DNA from: Emcibacter sp.
Lineage (GTDB): Bacteria > Pseudomonadota > Alphaproteobacteria > Sphingomonadales > Emcibacteraceae
Reading direction: 5' to 3'
Assembly: GCF_963675455.1 (NCBI RefSeq)
Contig: NZ_OY776217.1
Span: 310,001-374,000, forward strand
Length of the DNA stretch: 64,000 bases
The translations under genes and the position numbers were made by a program. Positions 1 through 8,157 of the stretch are shown piece by piece (positions within the stretch are counted from its first letter, which is position 1; each line of letters begins with the position of its first letter). The notes under the pieces were generated by a model. The model searched no databases. It was given only the letters and a program-made list of their open reading frames with translations, and was not told where the DNA came from.

Positions 1-494
1 GCTTTGGAGTAACCGGTGCCGACCGGATCAATAAAAACCAGGTCGGTAACATCCAGCAGGCTGAGTGCATTATTTTCAACATTGTAGGGGGCGGCGCCTG
101 CATTGGTGGCATCAGAAGGCACATCAATGCGTTTGGGTCCGAAAACGCCCATATGCAGCCACAGGGAGGCAGAGCCGGGACCGCCATTGAAGAAAAATGT
201 CACCGGACGGCTAGCGGGATCTTTCACATCATCCTTTGTATAGGCAATGGAAAAAATGCTGGCCGTCACCTCGCCCTTTTCGTTCTTCAGATGAGTATCC
301 CCGGCTGTCGCCGTATATTTCACCTTGCTGCCGTTGAATGTGCCGCTATGGCTGGTTTCGAACTGTTTGGCCTCGGGGATTTCTCCCGACGCTTCCTTCA
401 CTGTTGCTTTGGCAGCGTCTTCGCCACCGTAGACAATATTGACAGGCAGGCAAACCATTGCTGCCGCCAGCATAATTTTCAGAAATGCTTTCAT
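1..494 (-). CDS. Serine carboxypeptidase, peptidase family S10 (N-terminal part, runs off the window)
   Basis: Reading the minus strand from the ATG at 494 gives an uninterrupted frame to the window edge, about 164 residues. It starts with a signal peptide (MKAFLKIMLAAAMVCLPVNIV) and reaches the S10 oxyanion-hole motif NGGPGSAS followed by LVFIDPVGTGYS, both characteristic of serine carboxypeptidases. The catalytic Ser/Asp/His lie beyond the window. Secreted bacterial S10 members are usually near 500 residues and trim C-terminal residues from peptides in the periplasm. The gene is divergent from the carbonic anhydrase at 640 and shares about 145 bp of upstream DNA with it. Family call is firm; substrate is unknown. 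Confidence 0.85.
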   Translation of the reverse strand, partial: MKAFLKIMLAAAMVCLPVNIVYGGEDAAKATVKEASGEIPEAKQFETSHSGTFNGSKVKYTATAGDTHLKNEKGEVTASIFSIAYTKDDVKDPASRPVTFFFNGGPGSASLWLHMGVFGPKRIDVPSDATNAGAAPYNVENNALSLLDVTDLVFIDPVGTGYSK

Positions 495-639
495 GCTATA
501 TCCCCTTGGATTTATAATTTATTGAATCAAGTCTGACAAAAAAAGCAGGCGGACGCAACCGATAGCATTTTATACCTGTAAATAGTGGATGCCCCGACCT
601 ATATGGGATATAGAAAAATAAACAATAAGAGGAAAAACC

Positions 640-1275
640 ATGCCGCTTGAGAATCTTGTTTCCGGACACCGTCATTTTCAGAAAGGCCGATTCCAGCAGG
701 ATAAAAAGCTCTATGAGAGCCTTGTAGAAAATGGACAGGCCCCGGAGGTGATGATTATTTCCTGCTGTGACAGCCGGGCGGACCCAGTCATCATTACCGA
801 AGCGGAACCGGGCAGCATCTTCTCCCTGCGCAATGTGGCCAACCTGGTTCCCTCCTATTGCCCCGACGGCACCCAGCACAGCTCAAGCGCCGCCCTGGAA
901 TTCGCCGTTCGACACCTGAAAGTCAAGGATATCGTGGTCATGGGCCACGCCCATTGCGGCGGCATCAAGGCGCTTTATCACGGCGACTTCGACAATCAGG
1001 ACCATGTGGATTTCATCGAACCCTGGATGAGTATTGCCAACGAAGCCCGCTACAACACACTAAATAATTTCAAAGGTGAGCCGGAGAGTAAAATACTCAG
1101 GGAAATGGAGATGGAATCGATCAGGATCAGTCTGAGAAACCTGCGCAGCTTCCGCTGGATCAAACAGGCAGAGCAGGACGGACAACTGACCCTGCACGGA
1201 TGGCATTTTGAAATTGAAAGCGGCACCCTTTACGCCCTGGATGAAAAAAGCGGAAAATTCTCCCCGCTGGTCTGA
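640..1275 (+). CDS. can: Beta-class carbonic anhydrase
   Basis: 211 residues, the usual length. It interconverts CO2 and bicarbonate in the cytoplasm. The zinc ligands and catalytic dyad are visible as CCDSRADP (Cys, Asp-Arg dyad near residue 42) and HAHCGG (His and second Cys near residue 104), the standard beta-CA signature. The start follows an AAGAGGAAAA stretch that serves as ribosome binding site. It is probably monocistronic or loosely coupled to the SRPBCC gene 58 bp downstream. The symbol can is by family resemblance; several beta-CA paralogue types share these motifs. Confidence 0.9.
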   Translation: MPLENLVSGHRHFQKGRFQQDKKLYESLVENGQAPEVMIISCCDSRADPVIITEAEPGSIFSLRNVANLVPSYCPDGTQHSSSAALEFAVRHLKVKDIVVMGHAHCGGIKALYHGDFDNQDHVDFIEPWMSIANEARYNTLNNFKGEPESKILREMEMESIRISLRNLRSFRWIKQAEQDGQLTLHGWHFEIESGTLYALDEKSGKFSPLV

Positions 1276-1333
1276 TCGGTAAAATTCGGGCATACTCCGC
1301 AAAAAGAAGGGGTCCGATATAACGGAGAGGCAG

Positions 1334-1759
1334 ATGATTTCCCTGAAACTTCCCATCAAGGCAGACCCGGCAACCGTCTGGTCATGCCTCACCGACAAGA
1401 CCCACCTCGACAAATGGTGGGGAGATAATGTCAGCCTGGAAGCCAAAGTGGGCGGTGCTTTTGAAGAACGCTGGCTTGGCCGGGAAGGAGAACAATGTGT
1501 CACCCGGGGCACCGTCAAGACGCTGGAAAAAAACAGCAAACTTCACCTCAGCTGGGCGGACGAGGACTGGGAAATCGACACGGAAGTGATCATCACCCTT
1601 GAGCCGACAGAATCCGGGACCGAATTAACTCTGTCCCATACCGGCTGGGAGGGACTGATGGGTGACCTGATGGACAGCATCAGGGAAGACCATGAAGCCG
1701 GCTGGCAAAGCCATCTCTACAGCCTCAAATCCTATGCGGAGCGCCTGAACGCCGGATGA
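1334..1759 (+). CDS. SRPBCC / AHSA1-like domain protein
   Basis: 141 residues forming a single START/SRPBCC (activator of Hsp90 ATPase-like) fold: an N-terminal strand and helix (LPIKADPATVWSCLTD), the typical tryptophan-rich segment LDKWWGD, a GGAFEERW strand and a long C-terminal helix (EAGWQSHLYSLKSYAERL). Such proteins bind hydrophobic ligands or act as small cyclase/chaperone-like factors; the substrate cannot be told from sequence. A GGAGAGG ribosome site precedes the ATG. Its stop directly abuts the convergent ankyrin gene. Confidence 0.75.
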   Translation: MISLKLPIKADPATVWSCLTDKTHLDKWWGDNVSLEAKVGGAFEERWLGREGEQCVTRGTVKTLEKNSKLHLSWADEDWEIDTEVIITLEPTESGTELTLSHTGWEGLMGDLMDSIREDHEAGWQSHLYSLKSYAERLNAG

Positions 1760-2410
1760 TCAGTGCCGTGTGAGAAGTTTCTCGATCTCCGGCTGGCCTT
1801 TGGCAAAATCCATGGCGCGACGTCCGTCTTCCGAGACAAGTGATAGGTCTGCGCCCTTCTCCAGCAGCAGGCTGACAAGATTTGCATATCCCTGATGGGC
1901 CGCCGACATCAAGGCGGTATATCCTCCACCCTGAATGGTGTTGGGGTCGGCGCCGGCTTCCAGGAGAAGCTCCGCAATAGCTTCCTGCCCGCCGGCTGCG
2001 GCGCTGTGCAACGGATAGAGATGGCTGTCATTGGGCGCCATCATATTGACATCGGCACCTTTATCGATCAGCAGCTTCACTGTTTCCTCCTGACCGAAAA
2101 AACAGGCCAGATGCAGGGCGGAAAACCCGTCGCCCGCATACATATTCACATCTATCCGCGGATCGGTCAGCACCACTGCCAGCAAATCGTTCATGCCCAG
2201 TGCCGCCAGATCAAAAAGATCGAGCTGGGGTTCATGAGCAAGGAGAATGTCGGTCAGGTCATGCTTCTGCAGGTAAAGTGTGAAGAGTACAGCCGACAGG
2301 CCGTCCTCGCTGCGGGCCGAGGCAAGCCCGGGCTCCTTGTCCAGGATCTCGTTCAGCTTGTCCGCATCGGCAATATCGATCGCCTTGAACACGTCATCTC
2401 TGGTCGCCAT
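1760..2410 (-). CDS. Ankyrin-repeat protein
   Basis: 216 residues with at least four ankyrin repeats, recognisable by GFSALHLACFFGQEETVKLL, then SHLYPLHSAAAGGQEAIAEL and GGYTALMSAAHQGYANLVSL, each followed by the GADxN turn. No signal peptide or membrane segment, so cytosolic. Ankyrin repeats mediate protein-protein contacts; partner unknown. It lies 27 bp upstream of nothing on its own strand (rnhA is the gene on its 5' side and reads in the same direction), so it may be the distal gene of the ispH-thrB-rnhA unit. Confidence 0.85.
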   Translation of the reverse strand: MATRDDVFKAIDIADADKLNEILDKEPGLASARSEDGLSAVLFTLYLQKHDLTDILLAHEPQLDLFDLAALGMNDLLAVVLTDPRIDVNMYAGDGFSALHLACFFGQEETVKLLIDKGADVNMMAPNDSHLYPLHSAAAGGQEAIAELLLEAGADPNTIQGGGYTALMSAAHQGYANLVSLLLEKGADLSLVSEDGRRAMDFAKGQPEIEKLLTRH

Positions 2411-2437
2411 GCTTTTCTTCCTGTTGATAATCCGCTC

Positions 2438-2872
2438 TTACTGATAATCCGCCATACCGCGCCGGGCCAGCTCGTCGGCTTTTTCATTGCCCGGATGACC
2501 GGCATGTCCCTTGACCCATTTCCAGCTCACATTGTGGCTTTCAATGGCCTCTTCCAACTGCTGCCAGAGCTCGGCATTTTTCACCGGTTTTCTGTTGGCC
2601 GTGCGCCAGCCGTTTTTCTTCCAGTTATGAATCCATTTGGTGATGCCGTCTTTGACATAGACGCTGTCAGTATAGATGGTCACATGACAGGGGAACCTGA
2701 TCGCATTCAGCGCCTGGATGGCCGCCATCAGCTCCATGCGGTTATTGGTAGTATCCGTCTCACCGCCGCAGAGTTCTTTTTCATGTTTTCCGGACTGCAT
2801 CAACACGCCCCAGCCGCCGGGACCGGGATTACCTGAACAGGCGCCATCCGTATAGGCGATCACTTCCTTCAT
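2438..2872 (-). CDS. rnhA: Ribonuclease HI
   Basis: 144 residues. Degrades the RNA strand of RNA-DNA hybrids, including Okazaki primers and R-loops. The catalytic carboxylates are all visible: YTDGACSGNPGPGGWG (first Asp), RMELMAAI (Glu), YTDSVYV (second Asp) and the GNEKADELAR segment (final Asp), with the conserved His in VKGHAGHPGN. The stop of the upstream thrB frame and the rnhA start share a base (2872), so the two are translationally coupled. The neighbouring ispH-thrB-rnhA order is common in alphaproteobacteria. Confidence 0.95.
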   Translation of the reverse strand: MKEVIAYTDGACSGNPGPGGWGVLMQSGKHEKELCGGETDTTNNRMELMAAIQALNAIRFPCHVTIYTDSVYVKDGITKWIHNWKKNGWRTANRKPVKNAELWQQLEEAIESHNVSWKWVKGHAGHPGNEKADELARRGMADYQ

Positions 2873-3837
2873 CAGATATCCAGTCCATAGGCAGAGGCGT
2901 TTTTCACCCCCTGATGGAATTTCAGCTTGGTCAGATATTCGGTCGGATCCTTGACCTGGACCATGGCCCCCTCGACCCGGTTGAGCCAGTCATAAAGCCT
3001 TGTCAGCAAAAACCTGAGCGCCGCCCCCCGGCACAGGGTCGGCAGAGCGGCAAGTTCACGCTCGTCCAGTTGCCGCACCTCGTTATAGCCTTTAAGCAGC
3101 TGGGTAGACTTGGTCACATTAAAGGAGCCGTCCGCCTCGAAACACCAGCTGTTCATACAAACCGCAATGTCATAGGCGAGAAAATCAGTGCAGGCGAAAT
3201 AATAGTCGATCAGGCCGGAAAGTTTGCCCTCAAGGAAAAAGACATTGTCCGGAAAAAGATCCGCATGGATAATGCCCCGGGGCAGATCATCAGGCCAGTT
3301 TGCTTTCAGAAAAGAAAGCTCCTGCCTGAGGGTGCCGCAAAGGCCGGGCGCACAGCGGTCGGCGCCGTCCTCACAATCGGCCACCAGTTTTTCCCAGCCG
3401 GAAACCGACAGGTCATTTTCCCGACTCATCCCGAAATCCGCCGCCGCCAGATGCATACGGGCAAGTTCACCGCCAAGCTGGCGGCAATGATCCGGCTGCG
3501 GCTTGTTAATGGCCATGCCCTGCAGGAAGGTGATCAGGGCCGCCGGACGTCCGCATAATGTTGTCAGGTTCCGGCCGCTCCGGTCCCGCACAGGTGTCGC
3601 ACAGACAATATCCTTGTGATTCAGGTGGTCCATCAGGCCCATGTAAAAGGGCAGGTCATCCGGGTTTACCCGGGCCTCGAACAGGGTCAGGATAAAGCTG
3701 GCCTGTGTCGTCTGCAGGTAATAGTTGGTATTTTCCGAGCCTTCGGCAATACCCTTGAAGGATACAACCTCACCAACATCATAGCTGGCGATGAATTCGT
3801 TAATTTCTTCTGCGGTAACCTGGGTATAAACAGCCAT
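2872..3837 (-). CDS. thrB: Homoserine kinase (APH-fold, ThrB type II)
   Basis: 321 residues, typical for the alphaproteobacterial/pseudomonad homoserine kinase that uses an aminoglycoside-phosphotransferase fold, not the GHMP fold of enteric ThrB. It phosphorylates homoserine on the route to threonine. The N-terminus MAVYTQVTAEEINEF and the Brenner-type catalytic motif GIIHADLFPDNVFF with the following GLIDYYFACTDFLAYDIA (metal-binding Asp) are clear. Flanked by ispH (2 bp gap) and rnhA (1 bp overlap), indicating one operon. Confidence 0.93.
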   Translation of the reverse strand: MAVYTQVTAEEINEFIASYDVGEVVSFKGIAEGSENTNYYLQTTQASFILTLFEARVNPDDLPFYMGLMDHLNHKDIVCATPVRDRSGRNLTTLCGRPAALITFLQGMAINKPQPDHCRQLGGELARMHLAAADFGMSRENDLSVSGWEKLVADCEDGADRCAPGLCGTLRQELSFLKANWPDDLPRGIIHADLFPDNVFFLEGKLSGLIDYYFACTDFLAYDIAVCMNSWCFEADGSFNVTKSTQLLKGYNEVRQLDERELAALPTLCRGAALRFLLTRLYDWLNRVEGAMVQVKDPTEYLTKLKFHQGVKNASAYGLDI

Positions 3838-3839
3838 TT

Positions 3840-4784
3840 CTAATCCCTGAGCAATATGGCGGGTACTTTGAACACAACATTTTCCTCGACCGTCATGACC
3901 TGGTCAAGCTTCACCTCATAACGATCCCGGAAGGCGTCGATCACTTCCTCGACCAGGACTTCCGGTGCACTGGCGCCGGCGGAAATACCCACATTCTCGA
4001 CAGCTTCCAGCCAGGTCCAGTCAATATCGGCGGCCCGCTGGATCAGCATGCTTTTGCAGCCCTGGCGGCTGGCGACCTCGACCAGGCGTTTGGAGTTTGA
4101 GCTGTTGGGCGCCCCGATGATCAGCACCGCATCGACCTTTTCCGACATGGCCTTGACGGCCCCCTGCCGGTTGGTGGTGGCGTAACAGATATCTTCTTTT
4201 TTCGGATCCTGGATGCCGGGAAATTTTTCTTTCAGCGCGGCGATAATATCGGTGGTGTCATCCACCGACAGGGTGGTCTGGGTGATATAGGCGACATTAT
4301 CCGGATTGGAAAATTCCAGTCCTGCCACATCCTCCACCGTTTCCACCAGCCTGATTTTGCCTTCCGGCAACTGGCCCATGGTGCCAATGACTTCCGGGTG
4401 CCCCTCGTGGCCGATCATGACAATGTCCCGGCCGGTGCGTTCATGCCGCTCCGCTTCCCGGTGCACCTTGCTGACCAGCGGACAGGTGGCGTCCACATAC
4501 ATCATCTTGCGCCGTTCTGCTTCCGCCGGCACCGATTTCGGCACCCCGTGGGCGGAAAAAACCACCGGCATGTCGTCCGGCACCTCATCCAGTTCATCAA
4601 CAAAGATGGCGCCGCGTTTCTTCAGGCCCTCGACCACATATTTGTTATGGACGATTTCATGGCGCACATAGACCGGCGCGCCGAATTTCTCCAGCGCCAT
4701 TTCGACGATCTGGATGGCCCTGTCCACACCGGCGCAAAAACCCCGGGGATTGGCGATATATAGATTGATAACGGCTTTGTTCAT
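3840..4784 (-). CDS. ispH: 4-hydroxy-3-methylbut-2-enyl diphosphate reductase
   Basis: Last enzyme of the MEP isoprenoid pathway, an iron-sulfur protein that makes IPP and DMAPP. The three cluster-binding cysteines are in NPRGFCAGV, DATCPLVSKVH and EDICYATTNRQ; the TTNRQ segment also carries substrate-binding residues, and SSNSKRL completes the site. An in-frame ATG exists at 4802, but MNKAVINLYIANPRGF at 4784 matches the usual IspH start, giving 314 residues. First gene of the minus-strand ispH-thrB-rnhA block, divergent from the glycine-riboswitch-controlled gcv operon. Confidence 0.95.
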   Translation of the reverse strand: MNKAVINLYIANPRGFCAGVDRAIQIVEMALEKFGAPVYVRHEIVHNKYVVEGLKKRGAIFVDELDEVPDDMPVVFSAHGVPKSVPAEAERRKMMYVDATCPLVSKVHREAERHERTGRDIVMIGHEGHPEVIGTMGQLPEGKIRLVETVEDVAGLEFSNPDNVAYITQTTLSVDDTTDIIAALKEKFPGIQDPKKEDICYATTNRQGAVKAMSEKVDAVLIIGAPNSSNSKRLVEVASRQGCKSMLIQRAADIDWTWLEAVENVGISAGASAPEVLVEEVIDAFRDRYEVKLDQVMTVEENVVFKVPAILLRD

Positions 4785-5024
4785 GGCCCCGCTTATACAC
4801 AATCTTGCCGAAATTGAATATACTAAATTTCCCCTTTAACCGGCCCCCAGATGACCCCGGATCACCGTCCCCATTTGTGCATTGATTCGTGGTTTTCAAA
4901 ATTATCCAGACAAAGCAAGATGTTAAAGATGTGCAGGAAACTTATGGAAACGCATATAAATTTTTCAGCAAAATTCCCCGATTGACTTCTGGCCCTTGCC
5001 GACTATGCTGGGCCTGCAAATTTA

Positions 5025-5201
5025 CCTTGCGGGAGAGCCCGGCCAGACCTAATAAGTCAGCACCGGCGCCGAAGGAGCAACCGCCCCGGAAACTCTCAGG
5101 CAAAAGGACCGCAAGGAACAGCACTCTGGAAAGCGGGATATTCTGAAAGGATTGTCCCCACCGACGGGGTAAATCTCTCAGGTTCCGTGACAGAGGGGGC
5201 A
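5025..5201 (+). ncRNA. Tandem glycine riboswitch (gcvT leader)
   Basis: Two consecutive glycine aptamers. Aptamer 1 is closed by a perfect 8-bp P1 (CCTTGCGG at 5025-5032 with CCGCAAGG at 5109-5116) and contains GGGAGAG, GCCGAAGGAGCAA and AACTCTCAGGCAAAAGGACCG. Aptamer 2 (5124-5195, CTCTG paired with CAGAG) contains CACCGACGGGG, AAATCTCTCAGG and ends CAGAGGGGGCA. These are the hallmark conserved blocks of the family, and the position 60 bp upstream of gcvT is canonical. By family knowledge glycine binding turns the glycine-cleavage operon on. No separate terminator hairpin is evident before the start codon, so control could be translational. Confidence 0.95.
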
Positions 5202-5264
5202 CAGTTTGGACGAACACGTCTGCTGTGAAACCCTATGTTACATAGCCGCTGGCTGGAGAACCTT

Positions 5265-6383
5265 ATGAGTGCTGATCTGAGTGATCTGAAGAAAACACCC
5301 CTCTACACCCTGCATGACGAGCTGGGCGGCAAAATGGTGCCCTTCGCCGGCTATGCCATGCCGGTTCAATATCCTATGGGGGTGATGAAGGAACATCTGC
5401 ACTGCCGGTCAGACGCGGGATTGTTTGACGTCTCCCATATGGGACAGGTTGTACTCTCCGGCGAGAATGCCGACAAATGGCTGGAAAGCCTGGTGCCCGG
5501 CAATATCGTCGACCTGAAACCCGGCCGCATGCGCTATACCCAGTTCACCAATGATATCGGCGGCATCCTCGACGACCTGATGGTGACCAGGCGGGACAAT
5601 GACCTGTTCCTGGTGGTCAATGCCGCCTGCAAGGCCCAGGACATTGCCCACCTACTGCATCATCTGCCGGTGGAGTTCGAGCTGACCGAGCTTTCCGACC
5701 GGGCGCTGGTTGCCCTGCAGGGACCGAAAGCCGCCGCCGTACTCGCCCGCTTTACCCCTGCCGTGGCGGAGATGCCGTTTATGTCCTACCTTGAGGACGA
5801 CATCGAAGGGGTGCCCTGTTTCATCAGCCGTTGCGGTTATACCGGCGAGGACGGCTTCGAGATTTCCATGCCGGAGGCGGAAGCGGAAAGGCTCTGCCGC
5901 CTGCTGCTGGCCGAAACGGAAGTGGAAGCCATCGGCCTTGGCGCCCGCGACAGCCTGCGGCTGGAGAGCGGCCTGTGCCTGTACGGCCATGACATCGACA
6001 CCAGCACAACCCCGGTTGAAGGCAACCTTCTGTGGTCCATCGGCAAGCGCCGGCGGGAACAGGGCGGCTTTCCGGGCGATGTGATTATCCAGACCCAGAT
6101 CGCCGACGGCCCGGCCCGGCTCCGGGTCGGTATCCTGCCCGATGGCCGCGCCCCGGCCCGGGAAGGCACTGAAATCCTGAACAAGGATGACAAGGTCATC
6201 GGCACCATCACCAGCGGCGGTTTCGGCCCCTCCTTAGGCGCACCGGTGGCCATGGGCTATGTGAGCCGCAAATATTCAAAAGCCGGCACGGAAATTTTCC
6301 TGTCGGTCCGGGGCAAAAAACTGCCGGCGAAAGTGGCCGACATGCCCTTCGTGGAACAACGATATTACAGAGCATCAAAATAA
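5265..6383 (+). CDS. gcvT: Glycine cleavage system T protein (aminomethyltransferase)
   Basis: 372 residues from the ATG at 5265, which has a GGAGAA ribosome site five bases upstream; the upstream in-frame ATG at 5235 lacks one. Transfers the methylene carbon from the lipoyl arm of H protein to tetrahydrofolate, releasing ammonia. Family features seen: LHDELGGKMVPFAGYAMPVQY near the N-terminus, the folate-binding RCGYTGEDGFEI segment and the LGARDSLRLESGLCLYGHD motif. First gene of gcvT-H-PA-PB behind the glycine riboswitch. Confidence 0.95.
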   Translation: MSADLSDLKKTPLYTLHDELGGKMVPFAGYAMPVQYPMGVMKEHLHCRSDAGLFDVSHMGQVVLSGENADKWLESLVPGNIVDLKPGRMRYTQFTNDIGGILDDLMVTRRDNDLFLVVNAACKAQDIAHLLHHLPVEFELTELSDRALVALQGPKAAAVLARFTPAVAEMPFMSYLEDDIEGVPCFISRCGYTGEDGFEISMPEAEAERLCRLLLAETEVEAIGLGARDSLRLESGLCLYGHDIDTSTTPVEGNLLWSIGKRRREQGGFPGDVIIQTQIADGPARLRVGILPDGRAPAREGTEILNKDDKVIGTITSGGFGPSLGAPVAMGYVSRKYSKAGTEIFLSVRGKKLPAKVADMPFVEQRYYRASK

Positions 6384-6416
6384 GAAGAACCTGAGCCAAA
6401 AACCTGAGGAAGAAAA

Positions 6417-6791
6417 ATGACCACATATTTTACAGACGAACATGAATGGATCACCGTCAACGGCGACATCGGCACCGTCGGCATCACCGACTATGCCCAG
6501 GAAGCGCTGGGCGATATTGTCTTTGTCGAACTGCCCGCCGCCGGCGCCAGCCATACAAAAGGCGATGAAGCCGCCGTGGTGGAATCAGTCAAGGCCGCCA
6601 GCGAAATCTATGCCCCGGTCGACGGCGAAGTGACCGAAAGCAACCCGGCCCTGGAAGAAGACCCGGCCCTGGTGAACAGCGCCGCCGAAAGCGACGGCTG
6701 GTTTTACAAGGTCAAGATGAGCAACCTGAGCCAGCTCGACGGCCTGATGGATGCGGAAGGTTACAAGGCCTTTACTGACGGCCTCAACTAA
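6417..6791 (+). CDS. gcvH: Glycine cleavage system H protein (lipoyl carrier)
   Basis: 124 residues, standard length. Shuttles the aminomethyl group between P, T and L proteins on a lipoyl arm. The lipoylated lysine is Lys59 in the motif VVESVKAASEIYAPVDGEV; the N-terminal FTDEHEWI and GITDYAQEALGDIVFVELP blocks are also typical. A GAGGAAGAAAA ribosome site precedes the start, 33 bp after gcvT. Confidence 0.96.
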   Translation: MTTYFTDEHEWITVNGDIGTVGITDYAQEALGDIVFVELPAAGASHTKGDEAAVVESVKAASEIYAPVDGEVTESNPALEEDPALVNSAAESDGWFYKVKMSNLSQLDGLMDAEGYKAFTDGLN

Positions 6792-6810
6792 GCCAAGAAC
6801 AGGATTTCCC

Positions 6811-8157
6811 ATGCGATATCTGCCCTTAACCCCCGATGACCGGTCGGCCATGCTGGCCAAAATCGGTGTCACGCATATTGACGAGCTGTTCCGGGATGTG
6901 CCGGAAGAGGCCCTCCTCGACGCCCCGGTCGACCTGCCGCGTCACGCCACGGAAATGGAAGTGGAGGCCGCCTTCAAGGCCTTTGCCGGACGCAATCTGC
7001 CTGCGGGCGAAGCGCCCTTCTTTGTCGGCGGCGGCGCCTATCGCCATCATGTCCCGGCCACAGTGGATTATATGATCCAGCGCGGGGAGTTCCTGACCGC
7101 CTATACCCCCTACCAGCCGGAAATCAGCCAGGGGACATTGCAGGCCCTGTTTGAATTTCAGACCCAGGTCGCGCAGATCTTCGGCATGGATGTGGCCAAT
7201 GCCTCCATGTATGACGGCTCCACCGCCGCGGCAGAGGCCGTCCTCATGGCCCGGCGCGTAACCCGCAAGAACAAGGCGATCATTTCCGGCAGCCTGCATC
7301 CGCAGTATATCGAGGTGATCAAATGCACCACCGCCTTCACCGAGGACGTGACCGTGGTCAATCCCCCGGCGGTGAGCGGCGTGGAAGACCTGATCGGCCA
7401 GATTGATGACGAAACAAGCTGCATCGTCGTCCAGAACCCGGACTTTTTCGGCAACCTGCAGGACTTCACCAAGCTGGCCGACGCCGTGCATGCCAAAAAA
7501 GCCCTGCTGGTCGTCGTGGTCACGGAAGTGGTCTCCCTCGGCGCCATAAAGTCCCCCGGTGAAATGGGCGCGGATATCGTGGTCGGCGAAGGTCAGTCCC
7601 TAGGGGTCGGCCTCAATTTCGGCGGGCCTTATGTGGGCCTGTTCGCCACCAACCAGAAATATGTGCGGCAAATGCCGGGCCGCCTGTGCGGGGAAACCCG
7701 GGACGCCGACGGCAAACGCGGTTTTGTGCTGACCCTGTCGACCCGGGAACAGCATATCCGCCGCGAGAAAGCGACCAGCAACATCTGCACCAATGCCGGG
7801 CTCTGCACCCTCGCTTTCAGCATCCATATGACTTTGCTGGGCGAAGCGGGCTTTACCAGGCTGGCGGCGCTGAACCACGCCAAAGCCTGTGAGCTCGCCG
7901 ACAAGCTCAGCGACATCGACGGGGTGGAACTGCTGAACGACAGCTTCTTCAACGAATTCACCCTGAAACTCTCAAAGCCCGCCGCCCCTGTGGTGGAACA
8001 GCTTGTCGACCAGGGCATCATCGCCGGGCTGCCGGTGAGCCGCCTCTATCCGGGCAAGCCGGAGCTTGACAACCTGCTTCTGGTCGCAGTGACCGAAACC
8101 GTCAGCGAGAATGACATGTACGCCCTCTATTATGAACTGAAGGAGGCGCTGAAATGA
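6811..8157 (+). CDS. gcvPA: Glycine dehydrogenase (decarboxylating) subunit 1
   Basis: 448 residues from the ATG at 6811, where MRYLPLTPDDRSAML matches the family start; an upstream in-frame ATG at 6751 lies inside gcvH and is unlikely. It is the N-terminal half of the two-subunit P protein and forms an alpha2beta2 decarboxylase with GcvPB. Conserved segments include FVGGGAYRHHVPATVDYMIQ and YTPYQPEISQGTLQ. The stop overlaps the gcvPB start (ATGATGA context), implying translational coupling and equimolar production. Confidence 0.95.
   Translation: MRYLPLTPDDRSAMLAKIGVTHIDELFRDVPEEALLDAPVDLPRHATEMEVEAAFKAFAGRNLPAGEAPFFVGGGAYRHHVPATVDYMIQRGEFLTAYTPYQPEISQGTLQALFEFQTQVAQIFGMDVANASMYDGSTAAAEAVLMARRVTRKNKAIISGSLHPQYIEVIKCTTAFTEDVTVVNPPAVSGVEDLIGQIDDETSCIVVQNPDFFGNLQDFTKLADAVHAKKALLVVVVTEVVSLGAIKSPGEMGADIVVGEGQSLGVGLNFGGPYVGLFATNQKYVRQMPGRLCGETRDADGKRGFVLTLSTREQHIRREKATSNICTNAGLCTLAFSIHMTLLGEAGFTRLAALNHAKACELADKLSDIDGVELLNDSFFNEFTLKLSKPAAPVVEQLVDQGIIAGLPVSRLYPGKPELDNLLLVAVTETVSENDMYALYYELKEALK

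Noticed and set aside
153..536. 127-codon plus-strand frame at the window start
   Set aside because: Antisense to the S10 carboxypeptidase, whose signal peptide and NGGPGSAS motif are clear on the minus strand.
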